A stretch of 30,454 nucleotides of DNA from Cudoniella acicularis (Eukaryota; Ascomycota; Leotiomycetes; Helotiales; Helotiaceae). The stretch is from positions 1-30,454 of the forward strand of contig JAAMPI010000607.1 of NCBI GenBank assembly GCA_013054445.1. The letters run 5' to 3'. The notes under the pieces were generated by a model. That model worked only from the letters and a program-made list of their open reading frames with translations. It was not told where the DNA came from and did no database searches. Below are positions 20,060 through 30,454 of this stretch, one piece after another (position 1 is the stretch's first letter; every line of letters starts with the position of its first letter). The translations under genes were made by a program, and so were the position numbers.

Positions 20060-21271
20060 AATTCTGTTCTCTGGTTTCTCGATACGCTGCGCGAGAGCGA
20101 AAGATACAGAATCGAGAAGATGGCGCTGAGGAGGTCGCAAACACAGCGGATGGAGTTCGATTGAATCGACTCTTAGAAATGTTAACCTTGGCTGAGTGAA
20201 TGTTTTTTAAGGTCGAAAGGAATGATAATGCCAACGGCATGGTTAAACGTCAACCCTGGTCAACTAAAACTTTATGGTCCTCGGTGTTACTCCAACATCG
20301 GGTCAACCCACATTTAACCGGCCAGTGGTGTTGATCCCCGGATTTTTGGCTGCGAGGCGGGGTAATGCCCGAATGGTCAAAAACCTGGAGCGACGGTATT
20401 TGAAGGCTTTAGGACTAAACCGGCTTTGAAGTGCTAGAAAGGTACCCATATTTTGGCTTCTCTCGCAATCCCTTGGGTCTCGTTGGATGCTTTCACAAGA
20501 TTTATGGAGCTTTCATCCTGTCCCTGCTGGGACGACACGAACCGAGGTGATTCTTATTAAATGACCATTCTTGAGTGGCAGCGGCACAGCAAATGTTGCG
20601 ATAGAAATTCAGGCGCTGTTGTTCATAGTCGGATGGATTATATATAATGCTCTCTCGTCCTGATTGCGAGAGATTAGCCTGTGTTCCGAAGGACCAAGGT
20701 AGTAAAGGAGAACAAATATACTAGGAAGAATCTGTAACGCCACCTACGTACCTCGTGTGTCGAGAAAGAAATGGCAACCTGCGAATTAAGTTGGCTATGA
20801 AGCAGAATTCTCCAAAATTCTTTTGCCACTTGGAATTTAAAATAAAATTCGCGATAGTGATTTGAGGATACTATATGTGATGGCAGCCCTTGTGAAATAT
20901 CGACCTGCTTTCGGTGTTTGACTAGCTCTATATTAGTGATTGTAATTTTGATCACCAAGATCTGCTGGCTGAGGATCTGTATCAGGGAATTTGGGATGGC
21001 GAAGAAACTAGTAGTTGCCGGTTTAACTATCTAAGAGTTTCATTGTGGTGGAGAATACCTCTCCTAGTGTCTGGTTGATGCCCTTGACGAGTGCTTGCCG
21101 TTCTTAGATGACAATTAATGTGATCTAAATGGAAATAAGAGCCGTATCGAACAAAAATCTAGGAACTTAGGGAAAATAACTCCTGCAACTCTACAATTTC
21201 ACAACAAAAAAGAGGAAGGGGAGGCCTACAGATGATTAGCGAACAAAGGCAACACTTATCCCAACACTGTT
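20060..21271. other. intergenic: MFS promoter and thioesterase 3' flank
   Basis: About 1.2 kb with no supported gene. Near the MFS start it has two CreA-like matches: CCGGGG on the minus strand at 20336-20341 and GCGGGG on the plus strand at 20357-20362. It also has several CGG triplets and three GTCAAC copies (about 20249-20310). The part at 20650-21270 shows nothing beyond short AT-rich frames. Confidence 0.45.
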
Positions 21272-21959
21272 TCACAGTTTTGATTGTGATACTATGAGTT
21301 TTTGAAGTCCCTCTCTGATCTTTTCGTCCATGCCATTTGCTGCTGGCCTACCCGTAACCCTATCGACGAAGACATGAGTTATTTCCCCGACGGACTTCAC
21401 GCTTTCAACTCCACGCTCAAAAAGAGCAATTTCGTATGCCACACTGCTTTTACCAAGCTTGTTGACTCGAAGGGCAAGATCTGCGACAGCTGGGAAGGCT
21501 ATACTACCAAAGAAGTCGCCGCGAGAGTGCACAACAAGTCCGTATTGCTGAGAAGAAGGTGGGTGCAGTCCGCAATGTTCGATTAAGTAGGCGTTGACAA
21601 TCGAATCGTACCTTTGAGCATCAGTGACCGTTAACATGAAGAAGACCACGATGCATACAAGAAATTGTATATAGAGTTGTTCATGTGATCTACAGAAAAT
21701 TGAGGAATTAGCAATTGGATAGCTGGAGCAGATTTTCTTCAGAGAAATTAATAGACTCGATGCATTGCCAGGAAAATAGCCAGGCTTCAATACTCACCAT
21801 ACATGTCATTATCAGACCTGGAAGAGCTTCAGTTAGCAAAAACCTGGTAAAGACTTACCCGGCAGTCCGGGACGAATCAAGATCTTACCAACGGGTTCTG
21901 TATTCAAGGCTGTATGGGTAATCCTTCCGAGTGCGACTCTTAAGCTGCTGGTGCGACAT
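21272..21959 (-). CDS. hot-dog (4HBT-type) acyl-CoA thioesterase family protein
   Basis: Predicted thioester hydrolase of the 4-hydroxybenzoyl-CoA thioesterase superfamily; substrate unknown. Minus-strand exons are 21959-21889, 21817-21798 (20 bp), 21689-21659 (31 bp) and 21611-21272, giving 153 aa. The phases 2, 1 and 2 join exactly to rebuild the family active-site strand TRWSDNDMYDHMNNSIYNF. In it the second Asp of D-x-D (Asp28) corresponds to catalytic Asp17 of the Pseudomonas enzyme. The long central helix (YDSIVNAYLIEHCGL) and the remaining hot-dog strands (residues 60-145) follow. Without the two tiny exons the active site would be missing, so a simple open-frame reading truncates the gene. 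The intron 3 acceptor is AAG, less common than CAG/TAG. No signal peptide. Divergent from the pseudouridine synthase, 472 bp apart. Confidence 0.88.
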
Positions 21960-22431
21960 TGCGACAAAGGCCAACGAGAATCTGAAAAGGCAGGGCGTGC
22001 AACAATGAAGTACCGTATCCCTTGATTCCCTTTACTCCCCAAGCGGACATCAAGTGGTCACTCACAGTTGCTTTCGCCAGAAACAGTTCCGAGGCACATC
22101 GGTTTCTGCCGCGCCTGACCGCCCTGGATTCCGCAGAGGCTCAAAGCTCTGCTTCACCGCCTTTGAGGTTCATAGGTCCTAGCCAAGAGGCAGAATATTC
22201 TGCCGACATTGCTATGTATACCTATGAAGGCGGTCTAATGCAACTTTGGGTATGTGCATCGTTTTTTCCCCAAATTCCAAAAGTTGCAAGTCTTTGGCAT
22301 TTTTATGCACGACGCTTACCTTTGAGAATCTTCCTGCTATCTAGCAAGCTTCTTGCAAATAACTCCCGCTGGCTCCCTCGCCTCGTGTCCTTGCGCATCT
22401 CGCTCGGCGAGCCGAAGCATTTACTTCATCA
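21960..22431. promoter_or_regulatory. bidirectional promoter, thioesterase / pseudouridine synthase
   Basis: The 472 bp between two divergent start codons must hold both promoters. No clear TATA box is visible, which fits housekeeping genes. A 208-codon plus-strand frame (22022-22648) overlaps the synthase exon in another frame and lacks any domain. Confidence 0.55.
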
Positions 22432-23962
22432 ATGGCGCTCGTGGAGGCATCGAAGCCGAGCGAATCGAGCGATCTCCCACCACCGGAAACGAAGAAACAT
22501 ATGCAAGAACCTCCTCCGGTGGTCATTACGCCCTGTGACCCTTGGCCACGACCTTATTACCTCGAGAACGGACTTCGTCGCGTCGCCCCTTACCACTTTA
22601 CCTACAACACCTACTGCAAAGAGAGATGGAGAGGGCGAGAGTTGTTAGACATATTTTCCAGCGAGTTTCGAGATAGGCCATTGGAATACTATGTATGTGA
22701 AGATTGGACAGCGGATGGGAGCTCTGGACTGACAAATATAGAAAGATGCAATAGAGCGCGGAGCAGTAGTTGTTAATGGCAAAAAAGTCCCAACAACGAG
22801 TCAAATTGTCAAGAATGGAGATATTATATCCCACACGTTACATCGGCACGAACCTCCTGTAACTGCGCTTCCAATCGCCGTTCTGCACGAAGACAACGAC
22901 ATGATAGTTATCAACAAACCCTCTGGCGTGCCGGTCCACCCTGCCGGCCGTTACAATTACAATTCTGTGATCGAGATCATGCGGGCAGAAAGAGGAAATG
23001 GTTGGAACCCTCTGCCATGTAATAGGCTCGATAGGTTGACTAGTGGTGTTATGTTCATTGGAAAGAACCCGAAAGCGGCCGAAAAGCTTAGCCTGCAGAT
23101 CCAAGGCCGCACGGTTAGGAAAGAGTACATTGCACGAGTCAAGGGCGAGTTTCCTGATGGGGAAGTTGTTTGTGATATGCCAATTCTGCAGATATCCCCA
23201 AGCTNNGGTTGAACCGTGTCCGTGCGAACGGGAAGGCTGCCCGGACTGTTTTCAAAAAGCTAGCTTATTATCCTGCTGTGGCTCAGCACGTTACAGAGGA
23301 AAGCACGAACGAAGGAGGGGGCTTCAAAGATGAAGGCTACTCCATTGTGCGCTGTCTTCCTGTAACAGGCAGAACCCACCAGTTGCGAGTGCATTTACAG
23401 TTTCTAGGTCACCCAATTGCCAATGATCCCATCTATGCTAATCGACGGGTATGGGGAACGAGATTAGGAGCAAACGATGGAGATGGCTCGCAGGATAGCG
23501 ACGAGGACATAATTACGCGTCTATCAAGGATGGGCAAGTCCGAAGTTGCCGATGCGGTGGCATACCACGATGAGATGGTTGATGAGTACAACAAGAAGAA
23601 GGCCGAAAAAATGTCTGGAGAACTGTGTGATGTGTGCCAAACGCCGCTGTATACGGATCCTGGTGAACAAGAACTTACTTTGTGGTTGCACAGCCTCCGC
23701 TACGAAGATGCAGGAGGATCTTGGAGTTATGTAAGCCCTCTTCCAACATGGGCAATGCCTCCAGGTATGTGCTTTCAAGCTTAACTGTGTGCCAGCTCCT
23801 GTACACGTTTTGTTTCTTATCTGCAACTATCCGTTGCTTACCTTGACTTTGGCATGGAATCAGCTGACAAAAATTGTAGAAGGAATGGACGGGCCAACAG
23901 AAGTTGGAGGGATGGAGGCGTTAGTACAGGCTGTCAAAGATGAGAACCCTGAGATCGCATAG
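22432..23962 (+). CDS. tRNA pseudouridine synthase, RluA superfamily, Pus9/Rib2-like (frame broken at an N gap)
   Basis: Predicted to convert uridine to pseudouridine at position 32 of tRNAs (Pus8/Pus9 family). Exons are 22432-22692, 22742-23764 and 23880-23962, about 455 aa. The conserved N-terminal block PYYLENGLRRVAPYHFTYNT is followed by an S4-like RNA-binding part (about 70-120). The catalytic domain has INKPSGVPVHPAGRY, and Asp184 in NRLDRLTSG is the catalytic aspartate. The downstream motif VTGRTHQLRVHLQFLGHPIAND is intact. A CxxC pair (CDVC) precedes the last conserved block. At 23205-23206 the sequence has two Ns, and the frame shifts there by one base. Before it the protein reads ILQISP and after it LNRVRANGKAART, blocks contiguous in homologs. 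The simplest reading is one missing base at a poorly sequenced spot in an intact gene. The third exon starts after TAG at 23879 with CTGAC branch nearby. Confidence 0.92.
23205..23206. other. two undetermined bases (NN) inside a coding exon
   Basis: The only ambiguous bases in the window. They coincide with a one-base frame error in the pseudouridine synthase, next to CCCC and AA runs. This marks a local sequencing or assembly weakness. Confidence 0.95.
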
Positions 23963-25013
23963 TTCTCACAGCAAAGGTTGCTCGATGCGTCGGTACATTT
24001 CTCGATACATAGATACAGAGATCGTCGATGTAACACTAAATCTTGCACCAAAGATTTCTACCAAGCCGACTACCACCAGCTGTCAGCAATATTTCGGAGC
24101 AGTCGGAACCGGCTATCCTCAAACCTAGCTTACGTTTCACTTCTTTCTGTTACTGTCTTCTGGAAAGCGGTGTGGAAGGTCATCCCGGAAGATCTTAAAA
24201 GGCTACTTAGCCTGCTGCATGTTCTCGTGGCAAAGTTTTCGACAATCGAGAGCAGTGACACCGTACCGTTAAACCGGCCCAGTGCGGGCAAGTCATATGG
24301 ATTCTTTGTCAGGTCATATGTTTAATTTAGAGGTGAGACCGATAGAAAAAGCGACCAGTTTTGGGGGACCGAGAGGACCCTGAGCACAGCTTAAATGTGT
24401 AGCCGCATGGTGGCTTGGGGCCTTGCGACGAAAGAAGTTAAACATAACTAAATGCGATTGTCGGTCTTAACTATTCCCCACATGGATCTTAAAGATAATG
24501 CCGTCCTACGAAATGAGATGGCCGATGATTTGGAGACCTTGTTTTCTTAGTTCTTTCGAATTCCCATGTTTCAAGGACTTTTAACTTTCTTGAGAGAAAC
24601 TAAAAGCTAATCTCAAAGTATACTCAAATTTGGCTTAGCGATTGGGCTGCCATTTACCGATCATACCCACCCCGAGTCGAGTGCGTGTTCCTGATCATCG
24701 GGACTATAGGGGTTTTGGTGGTCAGTGCCACCTGTTCTCAGGCTTCCGTGAACTCCGCACGCGTTTAATAAGTTTTCCTTACTCAGGGCACTTTAGCTGT
24801 CGAAACAACTTTGACTTTCTTCACATTTTTTCGGGTTTGGAGGCAGCATGCGGGATTTTCACAATCTCAGTCTCTCTTATAATAAGCAACGGGTATCCAT
24901 AATCATTGAGGAAGCTCGCTTGAGATCACTAAGAACCTTTGCTCCCATCGTCTTGGGATCCAAAATCATTCCAATTTCACCAGTGGCGCGCAAAGTCTTT
25001 GTGTATCGTTAGC
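23963..25013. other. intergenic, pseudouridine synthase 3' flank and bZIP promoter
   Basis: About 1.05 kb with no supported gene; short plus-strand frames at 23978-24325 and 24642-24902 have no domain features. The last 100 bp before 25014 are the likely bZIP leader. Confidence 0.45.
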
Positions 25014-26627
25014 ATGTCCGACGACAAACCTAAAACAAACACCTCAAAAATATTGGGGGACGACAAACGCGATGCGCCAGAACAATCAACAGATAAAACC
25101 AAGGCTGAACCGAGACGTCGAGGTATGAGCTCTGATTTTGGTTCTTTTGAGAACATTTATACATCGATGCATCACCATTTCTAACTTAAGCAGCCTCACG
25201 TGCTGGAACTCGAAGTGTAGCAACCTTGTCGGAGGCCCAATTGGCAAGAAAACGAGCGAATGATCGAGAGGCTCAACGCTCGATCCGTCAAAGGACGAAA
25301 GACCGAATAGAAAGATTGGAACTGAGAGTCAGAGAATTAACGGAAGAGCATAATGACGAAAGATCGTTTGAAGAAGTGCAGCGGCGGAACGAAGAGTTGG
25401 AAGAGGAGTTAAGACAGCTGAAAGAGAACATACCCCATCACGAAGACACCATGATACTCCCAAACTTTCCGCCGTCAGGATGTAAGTAGGGCCGTTGCTT
25501 TTCTCAACGAAAAGTCTTCTACTTTAACATTGAAATGAGTTAGAACAAGCATGGTCACCAAATCCTTTCGGTTTCATGGGTATCGACGAAAACGTAGCAA
25601 GTAGCAGCTCCTCCATGCCTAGTCGACATAATTCTAGAAACAGACGAATGTCATCCATTCCTTCCTCGAGACCATCGTTATCAACTGTGACATCTATGCC
25701 ATCACCTTTCCTCAATCAAGCACCCATCCTCCAAAACATCTCGAATGGTAGCTCACTGGGCAGCGCGCAATCAAGTTCGATGAATACGCCTATAAATGCA
25801 AGCACATCGACACCGATATCCCAAACAACCGCAATACACTCGCCCCTTATCAATACCTCCACGATTGGGATTGAAATGGGCAAGAGACTGCGATTAACCA
25901 GATGCCTACAAGTCCGGCTATGTCATCCTCCCAGTTAGCCTCTTCGCTGCCTGCAATGACAACATCATTCTCAGGCCAACCGTCTTTTCGTGCTTGAGAA
26001 CTACCTTTACGTTTCACTCCGCCTACTAGCCCCATTGATACGATCCTCACTGGTATTTTGCAGCGCCAGAGAAGCCTTGCTTTGGGTGGGACATCTGGAG
26101 CCCTTCTTACTAGGCCTTCCCAACCAAGTCCACAAGCACTAATTCGCTCGGAACGATCGAACGAGATACATCCTGTCGCCCCTGTCATCTCGAATCTCCT
26201 TCAAAGAACAGCTCTTCATGGACTACCAGAAAAGGCAGCAGCTTTATTTGTTATCTATCGACTCACACAATGGCAAATATCCCCGTCGCAACCGACTTAC
26301 AGCAATATCCCTGAGTGGTACACCCCTAGGTCGTCACAAGTTATCACTCCTCACCCTGTACGGGCGACGCTGATTATATGGGGCAAGCTTCGGGATATAG
26401 TCATCAACAATCAGGACAGGTACGCGACGGACGAATTTCAACATTTCTACACGGCTAGTCTGAATGTCAATTGGCGGTATCGGGATGTTGATATTCTGAG
26501 TTTTGAAGGAGACGAAATTAAATTGACGGCGAATTTTCAGAATCATGTTGATGATCTGTCGAACTGGAATTTGGATGAGCCGTTTTTTATGAGGTACCCA
26601 GAGTTGAGGGGAACTTTGAGCATGTGA
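25014..26627 (+). pseudogene. bZIP transcription factor with DUF3425-type C-terminus, interrupted
   Basis: Encodes a fungal bZIP regulator, but three lesions break it as written. Exon 1 is 25014-25122 and exon 2 is 25194-25481. Exon 2 carries the basic region RKRANDREAQRSIRQRTKDRI and a leucine zipper to about residue 100. This basic region is typical of DUF3425 bZIPs. The Ser-rich linker runs from 25544. The C-terminal domain (about 26000-26627: TPPTSPIDTIL, GLPEKAAALFVIYRLTQWQI, WYTPRSSQVITPHP, LNVNWRY, NHVDDLSNWNLDEPF) is well conserved and stop-free. Lesions: the best exon 2/3 splice (25482-25543) forms a TAA split codon; the linker changes frame at about 25878-25885 (GGG run); an in-frame TGA lies at 25995-25997. 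A longer intron ending at 25597 avoids the TAA but not the other two. It could be a true pseudogene, a strain-specific null, or sequence errors. Confidence 0.7.
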
Positions 26628-27341
26628 GGTAAGCAGGGATACGAAGTAATGAGGCCATGACACAAACATGACGGAAAATGGGCGTTCAGGATAAAGAAGG
26701 GCTTCCCTGATAATTAAGGTCTTTACCACCAGGTATGGTGAGATTAAAGACAACAACATATCATGGGGTACGGGTCGTTACTAGGTATTTTCCTCTGGCT
26801 CTTAGAATTCGCTAAGCTGTACAGATATCATTGAAATATGATATCGAATAAACGATATGTATATAGGTTAAACTTTAAAGGCCACGCTGCAGTTGGCCAA
26901 TTGAGAACAGTGAAATGTTCTAGAAAGAAAAACTCTGGCTTGTTCGATTTAATGTTCCGTTTTACATAAGTAAAATACCTGCCCTTGCTACCAGGTTTAC
27001 CAACAACTTAGAAAAGTGGATAGAAAAATAAAAATATTGAGTGGCAGGTTTTGAACCTGTTGACTAGATATATCGCTAGACTAGAATTCCTTCGGTCGAA
27101 TTTTTTATCTTGACTCCCTAATTTCCAAATGAGACTAGATTCCAGGAAAGCACCGTTTCTATTCTTCTATTCTAAACTACATAGAATTTAATTTCAAGGG
27201 TAAATTCTTGTTAAACGCCGCGCCTCTACCTACCCATACAACTCTCAAGATGCGCACGTGATCAGGCGATACCTCGGTGTATTTTTACGCGTCATCCTAA
27301 AACGGACACCACAATTCGCGTTCAACATCAACCATCCCACA
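26628..27341. other. intergenic, promoter of the SNF2 gene
   Basis: About 710 bp, AT-rich, with no supported gene. A pol III B-box-like stem (CAGG-TTCAAAA-CCTG on the minus strand, 27045-27059) is present, but no tRNA cloverleaf forms around it. Confidence 0.45.
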
Positions 27342-30300
27342 ATGTCGCGTGTCGCAAGAGCGGAAGACAGTGAAGACGAAATAACGGAGGATGAGCAAGA
27401 GGTTGATGATACGAATAGACGGAGCAATGTCATAATCAGCACAGATGAGTACATCGAAAGTGCGTCCCCTGCAAATATCTCCTTTGTAACCGGCTAACAG
27501 TTCAATAGGAGTCGTTGGTGCCCCTACGGCCGATTCAGATGTCGAAATAATAGAATCCAAGTCTTCTAGGGACAAGGGGAAGCGAAAGGCAGGAGAGAAG
27601 GTTGAATGGTCCTCCGAGGAAGATAGCGATCCATATTTGAAGTTCAAGAACAGGAAATCCGTGAAACGAAAGAAGTTGAACGCAACTAAGAAGAAGCTCA
27701 ATGCCAAGGCTAAGGACGTAGTTGCTAGTAGGAAGAAGGCAAAAGAAAATGGCGAACCGGTGAAGAAGAAGAAAGAGAGGATGTGGGGCAATGTCTCTGA
27801 GGATGATATGATGGACGTGGAAGTGCCGGAATATCTTGTTGAGCGACGAAGGGAATTCGATCAGAAACAACAGAAACTTGAAGATGCCGGCCTTCAAGTA
27901 CCTCCCAATTATGATGGCATAGAATTTTCGGATGATGAACGACTTGCAGATCTCAAAGAGCGCCCAGATTTCCCTAGCAGCGTCGAACCATCGCGCCCTT
28001 ACAAAGATATAGAGCTACCACATTCTCTCGGAGTGATACCTGCTTCTATCGCACAATATTTGCGGGATTATCAGGTTGATGGTGTGGCATTCCTTCATGA
28101 ATTGTTTGTCTACCAAAAAGGAGGGATACTTGGAGATGACATGGGCTTGGGGAAAACTGTACAAGTTGCTGCATTCTTAACAGCTGCCTTTGGAAAGACC
28201 GGCGACGAGAGAGATGGAAAGCGAATGAGGAAAATGAGGAGAGCACCTCACAAGCCATGGTACCCTCGAGTGCTCATTGTTTGTCCTGGCTCCTTGATGC
28301 AGAATTGGGAAAACGAACTTACTCGATGGGGTTGGTGGCACGTTGACAAATACCATGGAAATCATCACAAAGATGCCATTGTGCAGGCTGCAATTTCTGG
28401 TAGACTAGAAATTGTCATTACTACTTATACGACCTACCGGAATCACAAAGATCAACTGAATGCTATTCCCTGGGATTGTGTGGTTGCGGATGAATGTCAT
28501 GTTCTGAAGGAAAAAAGCTCAGCCACCTCTGAATCTATGAATGAAGTCAACGCGCTATGTAGAATCGGCCTCACCGGTACTGCAATCCAAAACAAATATG
28601 AAGAGCTATGGACATTACTTAACTGGACAAACCCTGGACGGTTCGGGCCCATATCTACATGGACCTCTAGCATTAGTGCACCACTTCGGATTGGACAATC
28701 GTATGTATTTTCGGCCCCTTTACTAGCCCTTCTAACAGTTACTTAGTCACGACGCCACATATCATCAATTGAAAGTTGCGAGAGAAACTGCCAAGAAATT
28801 GGCTCAAAATCTTCTTCCCCAATTCTTTCTTCGGCGGATGAAAAGTCTGATCGCACATCAACTGCCCAAAAAGACTGATAAAGTAGTCTTCTGTCCGCTC
28901 ACTGATAAACAGAAGGTAGCGTATGAAAGCTTTCTTGAAAGTGAAATGGTTGAGATTGTAAGAGGATCATCTGATCCTTGTGAATGCAATTCAGGGAACA
29001 AAGCTGGCTGGTGTTGTCATACCACTTTGCCCGAATCGAATACGAAGTGGCAGGTAAGTTGCAAAATATATCAGAGTTCCAATGTACTGACGTTCCTAGG
29101 CTCTTGTCTTCCCTATTGTCACCACCCTTCAAAAGTTGTCAAACCACCTTGCATTATTGATCCCCAACTCAAACGATCACAGTGAGAAGCAAGAGCGGGA
29201 TCTTGAATTCCTGAAAAAAATGGTTCCAGATGATTGGAAAGAACTTTATTCCAATCGAGACTCATTGTTCAACCTATCCAATCCAGAATTTTGTGGAAAG
29301 GCATGTCGATCACTTCGAAGAAATTTACGTTGCTGACCTTCGCAGTGGAGAATTCTCAAGAAACTTCTGAAGTTTTGGCACGAAAATGGGGACAAAGTTC
29401 TCATTTTCTCTCACAGTGTCAGATTACTGAAAATGCTCCGTCACCTTTTCGATAATACGAGCTATAACGTTAGCTTTCTCAGTGGTGAAATGCCGAACGA
29501 AGATAGACAGCGAACTGTGGATGATTTCAATACTGATCCTCGACAATTTGTGTTTTTGATATCAACAAAAGCCGGAGGTAAGTAGGTGCATATTCCTTTC
29601 AGACTCGAGACTTACCTTATTAGGCGTTGGCCTAAACATCACAAGTGCCAATAAAGTGGTTATATTTGACCCAAATTGGAACCCAAGTTATGATCTCCAG
29701 GCTCAGGATCGAGCATACCGAATCGGGCAACTTCGTGATGTGGAAGTATTCAGACTAGTTTCCGCCGGGACCATAGAGGAAATTGTTTATGCACGCCAAA
29801 TATACAAGCAGCAGCAGGCCAATATCGGGTACAATGCATCTCTAGAACGACGGTATTTCAAAGGAGTACAGAAAAATCCTGGCCAGAAAGGCGAAATCTT
29901 CGGCCTTGACAATCTGCTAGCATTTCATGGGGACAATATAGTTCTTCGTGATATTGTCAACAAAACGAACGTTGCGGAAGCCAAACGTGGTGTTGACGTT
30001 CTCGAAATGAATATGGACGAAGTGTTGAATGACGAAGACAACCCTTTGAGGGTCGATGATGATGACAAGGAGGATGGGGCGATGAGCCAGTTGGCTGCTT
30101 TGATCGCTGACGGGGAAGATCTCGAAACAAAAAAGGCAAAGCCGAAGCCAAAGACAGACGCTATTCAAGCTATTTTGGCATCTGCTGGAGTCGAATATAC
30201 TCACGAGAACTCTGAGGTTATAGGCTCATCTAGAGTTGAAGCAGAACTCAGTCGTCGAGCGGAAGAAGCTGGCAACGATGCCGATTATGGAGAGGAGAGA

Positions 30301-30454
30301 CTGTTCACTGAATCGCAATCGCAAACGGATCCGAGAAAGATTCAGTATCAATTCCACCCACCAGAAGACGTTATGACTAGACAATTCTGTACTATGGCGA
30401 GGACTTTTGGCTTTGCGAACGCCACGGAATTTGCTTTGGTTGTTGAAAGTTGGA
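27342..30454 (+). CDS. SNF2-family DNA-dependent ATPase, Rad26-like/ERCC6L2-like (3' end outside window)
   Basis: Predicted nuclear DNA translocase of the ERCC6/Rad26 branch, linked to DNA repair and transcription stress; no catalytic strand separation is expected. Exons are 27342-27459, 27509-28700, 28747-29053, 29100-29300, 29346-29577 and 29624 onward, 960 codons so far. The N-terminus is acidic, then strongly lysine-rich (about 84-130), probably nuclear targeting. Helicase motifs: Walker A GDDMGLGKT (248-256), Walker B as DECH (367-370), motif III GLTGTAIQN (393-401), then FFLRRMK, KVLIFSHSVRLLKML, STKAGGVGLNITSANKV and the arginine-finger motif QDRAYRIGQ. Exon 4 ends at AAG and is followed by GCATGT, a GC-AG intron (29301-29345). 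After the ATPase core the acidic, charged C-terminal part matches the fungal 'Rad26-like' group rather than Rad26 itself. ERCC6L2 orthology is my best call but not proven here. Confidence 0.92.
29301..29345 (+). other. GC-AG intron in the SNF2 gene
   Basis: The 45-bp intron begins GCATGT after AAG and ends GCTGACCTTCGCAG, with a good CTGAC branch site and CAG acceptor. Removing it joins EFCGK to WRILKKLLKFWHENG in frame. No GT donor nearby gives that reading, and without splicing the frame stops within 12 codons. Confidence 0.8.

Noticed and set aside
22022..22648. 208-codon plus-strand frame
   Set aside because: Overlaps the pseudouridine synthase exon in another frame; basic, low-complexity translation.
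27045..27059. tRNA-like T-arm (CAGG-TTCAAAA-CCTG, minus strand)
   Set aside because: The T-arm and B-box match well, but no acceptor stem, anticodon stem or D-arm can be paired around it, and the distance to any A-box is too short. At most it is a tRNA fragment.

Overview
The window is nuclear DNA from a filamentous ascomycete (Pezizomycotina). Almost every gene is split by short introns of about 45-190 bp with GTAAGT/GTATGT-type donors, CTAAC/CTGAC-like branch sites and YAG acceptors. The gene content is also typical of this group: secreted acid trehalase, a three-domain ascomycete laccase ending in the DSGV plug, a Dal5-type MFS permease, a DOMON-cytochrome b561 protein, and a bZIP factor with a DUF3425-type C-terminus. 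The look of the proteins suggests Leotiomycetes, but this cannot be settled from the window alone. I see no rRNA, no convincing tRNA, no CRISPR and no intact transposon. I rebuilt exon structures by hand from splice signals, reading-phase continuity and family motifs.

Layout. 1-2860 (-): acid trehalase, 3' end cut by the window. 4387-6553 (-): ArfGAP/UBA protein with a long Q-rich tail and a 17-bp exon. 7637-8278 (+): single-exon DUF985/cupin_5 protein. 8410-8865 (-): probable relic of a small unknown gene with two in-frame TAG codons. 9612-11087 (+): DOMON-cytochrome b561 membrane protein. 12056-12790 (-): small cysteine-free secreted protein with a Kex2 site. 14066-16012 (+): laccase, divergent from the small secreted gene. 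17994-20059 (-): MFS anion permease, 7 exons. 21272-21959 (-): hot-dog thioesterase with 20-bp and 31-bp exons. 22432-23962 (+): Pus9/Rib2-type tRNA pseudouridine synthase, interrupted by a 2-N gap and an apparent one-base deletion. 25014-26627 (+): bZIP gene broken by three lesions. 27342 to the window end (+): SNF2-family Rad26-like/ERCC6L2-like ATPase, 3' end outside the window, with a GC-AG intron.

Functional view. Two themes stand out. One is extracellular carbon and redox biochemistry: trehalase, DOMON-b561, laccase and its divergent secreted neighbour, and a permease. The other is housekeeping: ArfGAP trafficking, tRNA pseudouridylation, a thioesterase, and a DNA-repair remodeller. The stretch 9.6-16.0 kb puts a transmembrane b-type redox protein, a secreted protein of unknown function and a laccase side by side. 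A heat-shock-element-like array sits just upstream of the laccase TATA box. No obviously new multi-gene system is present. The most unusual signals are the broken genes at 8.4-8.9 kb and 25-26.6 kb, the very small exons, the GC-AG intron and the hairpin in laccase intron 1.
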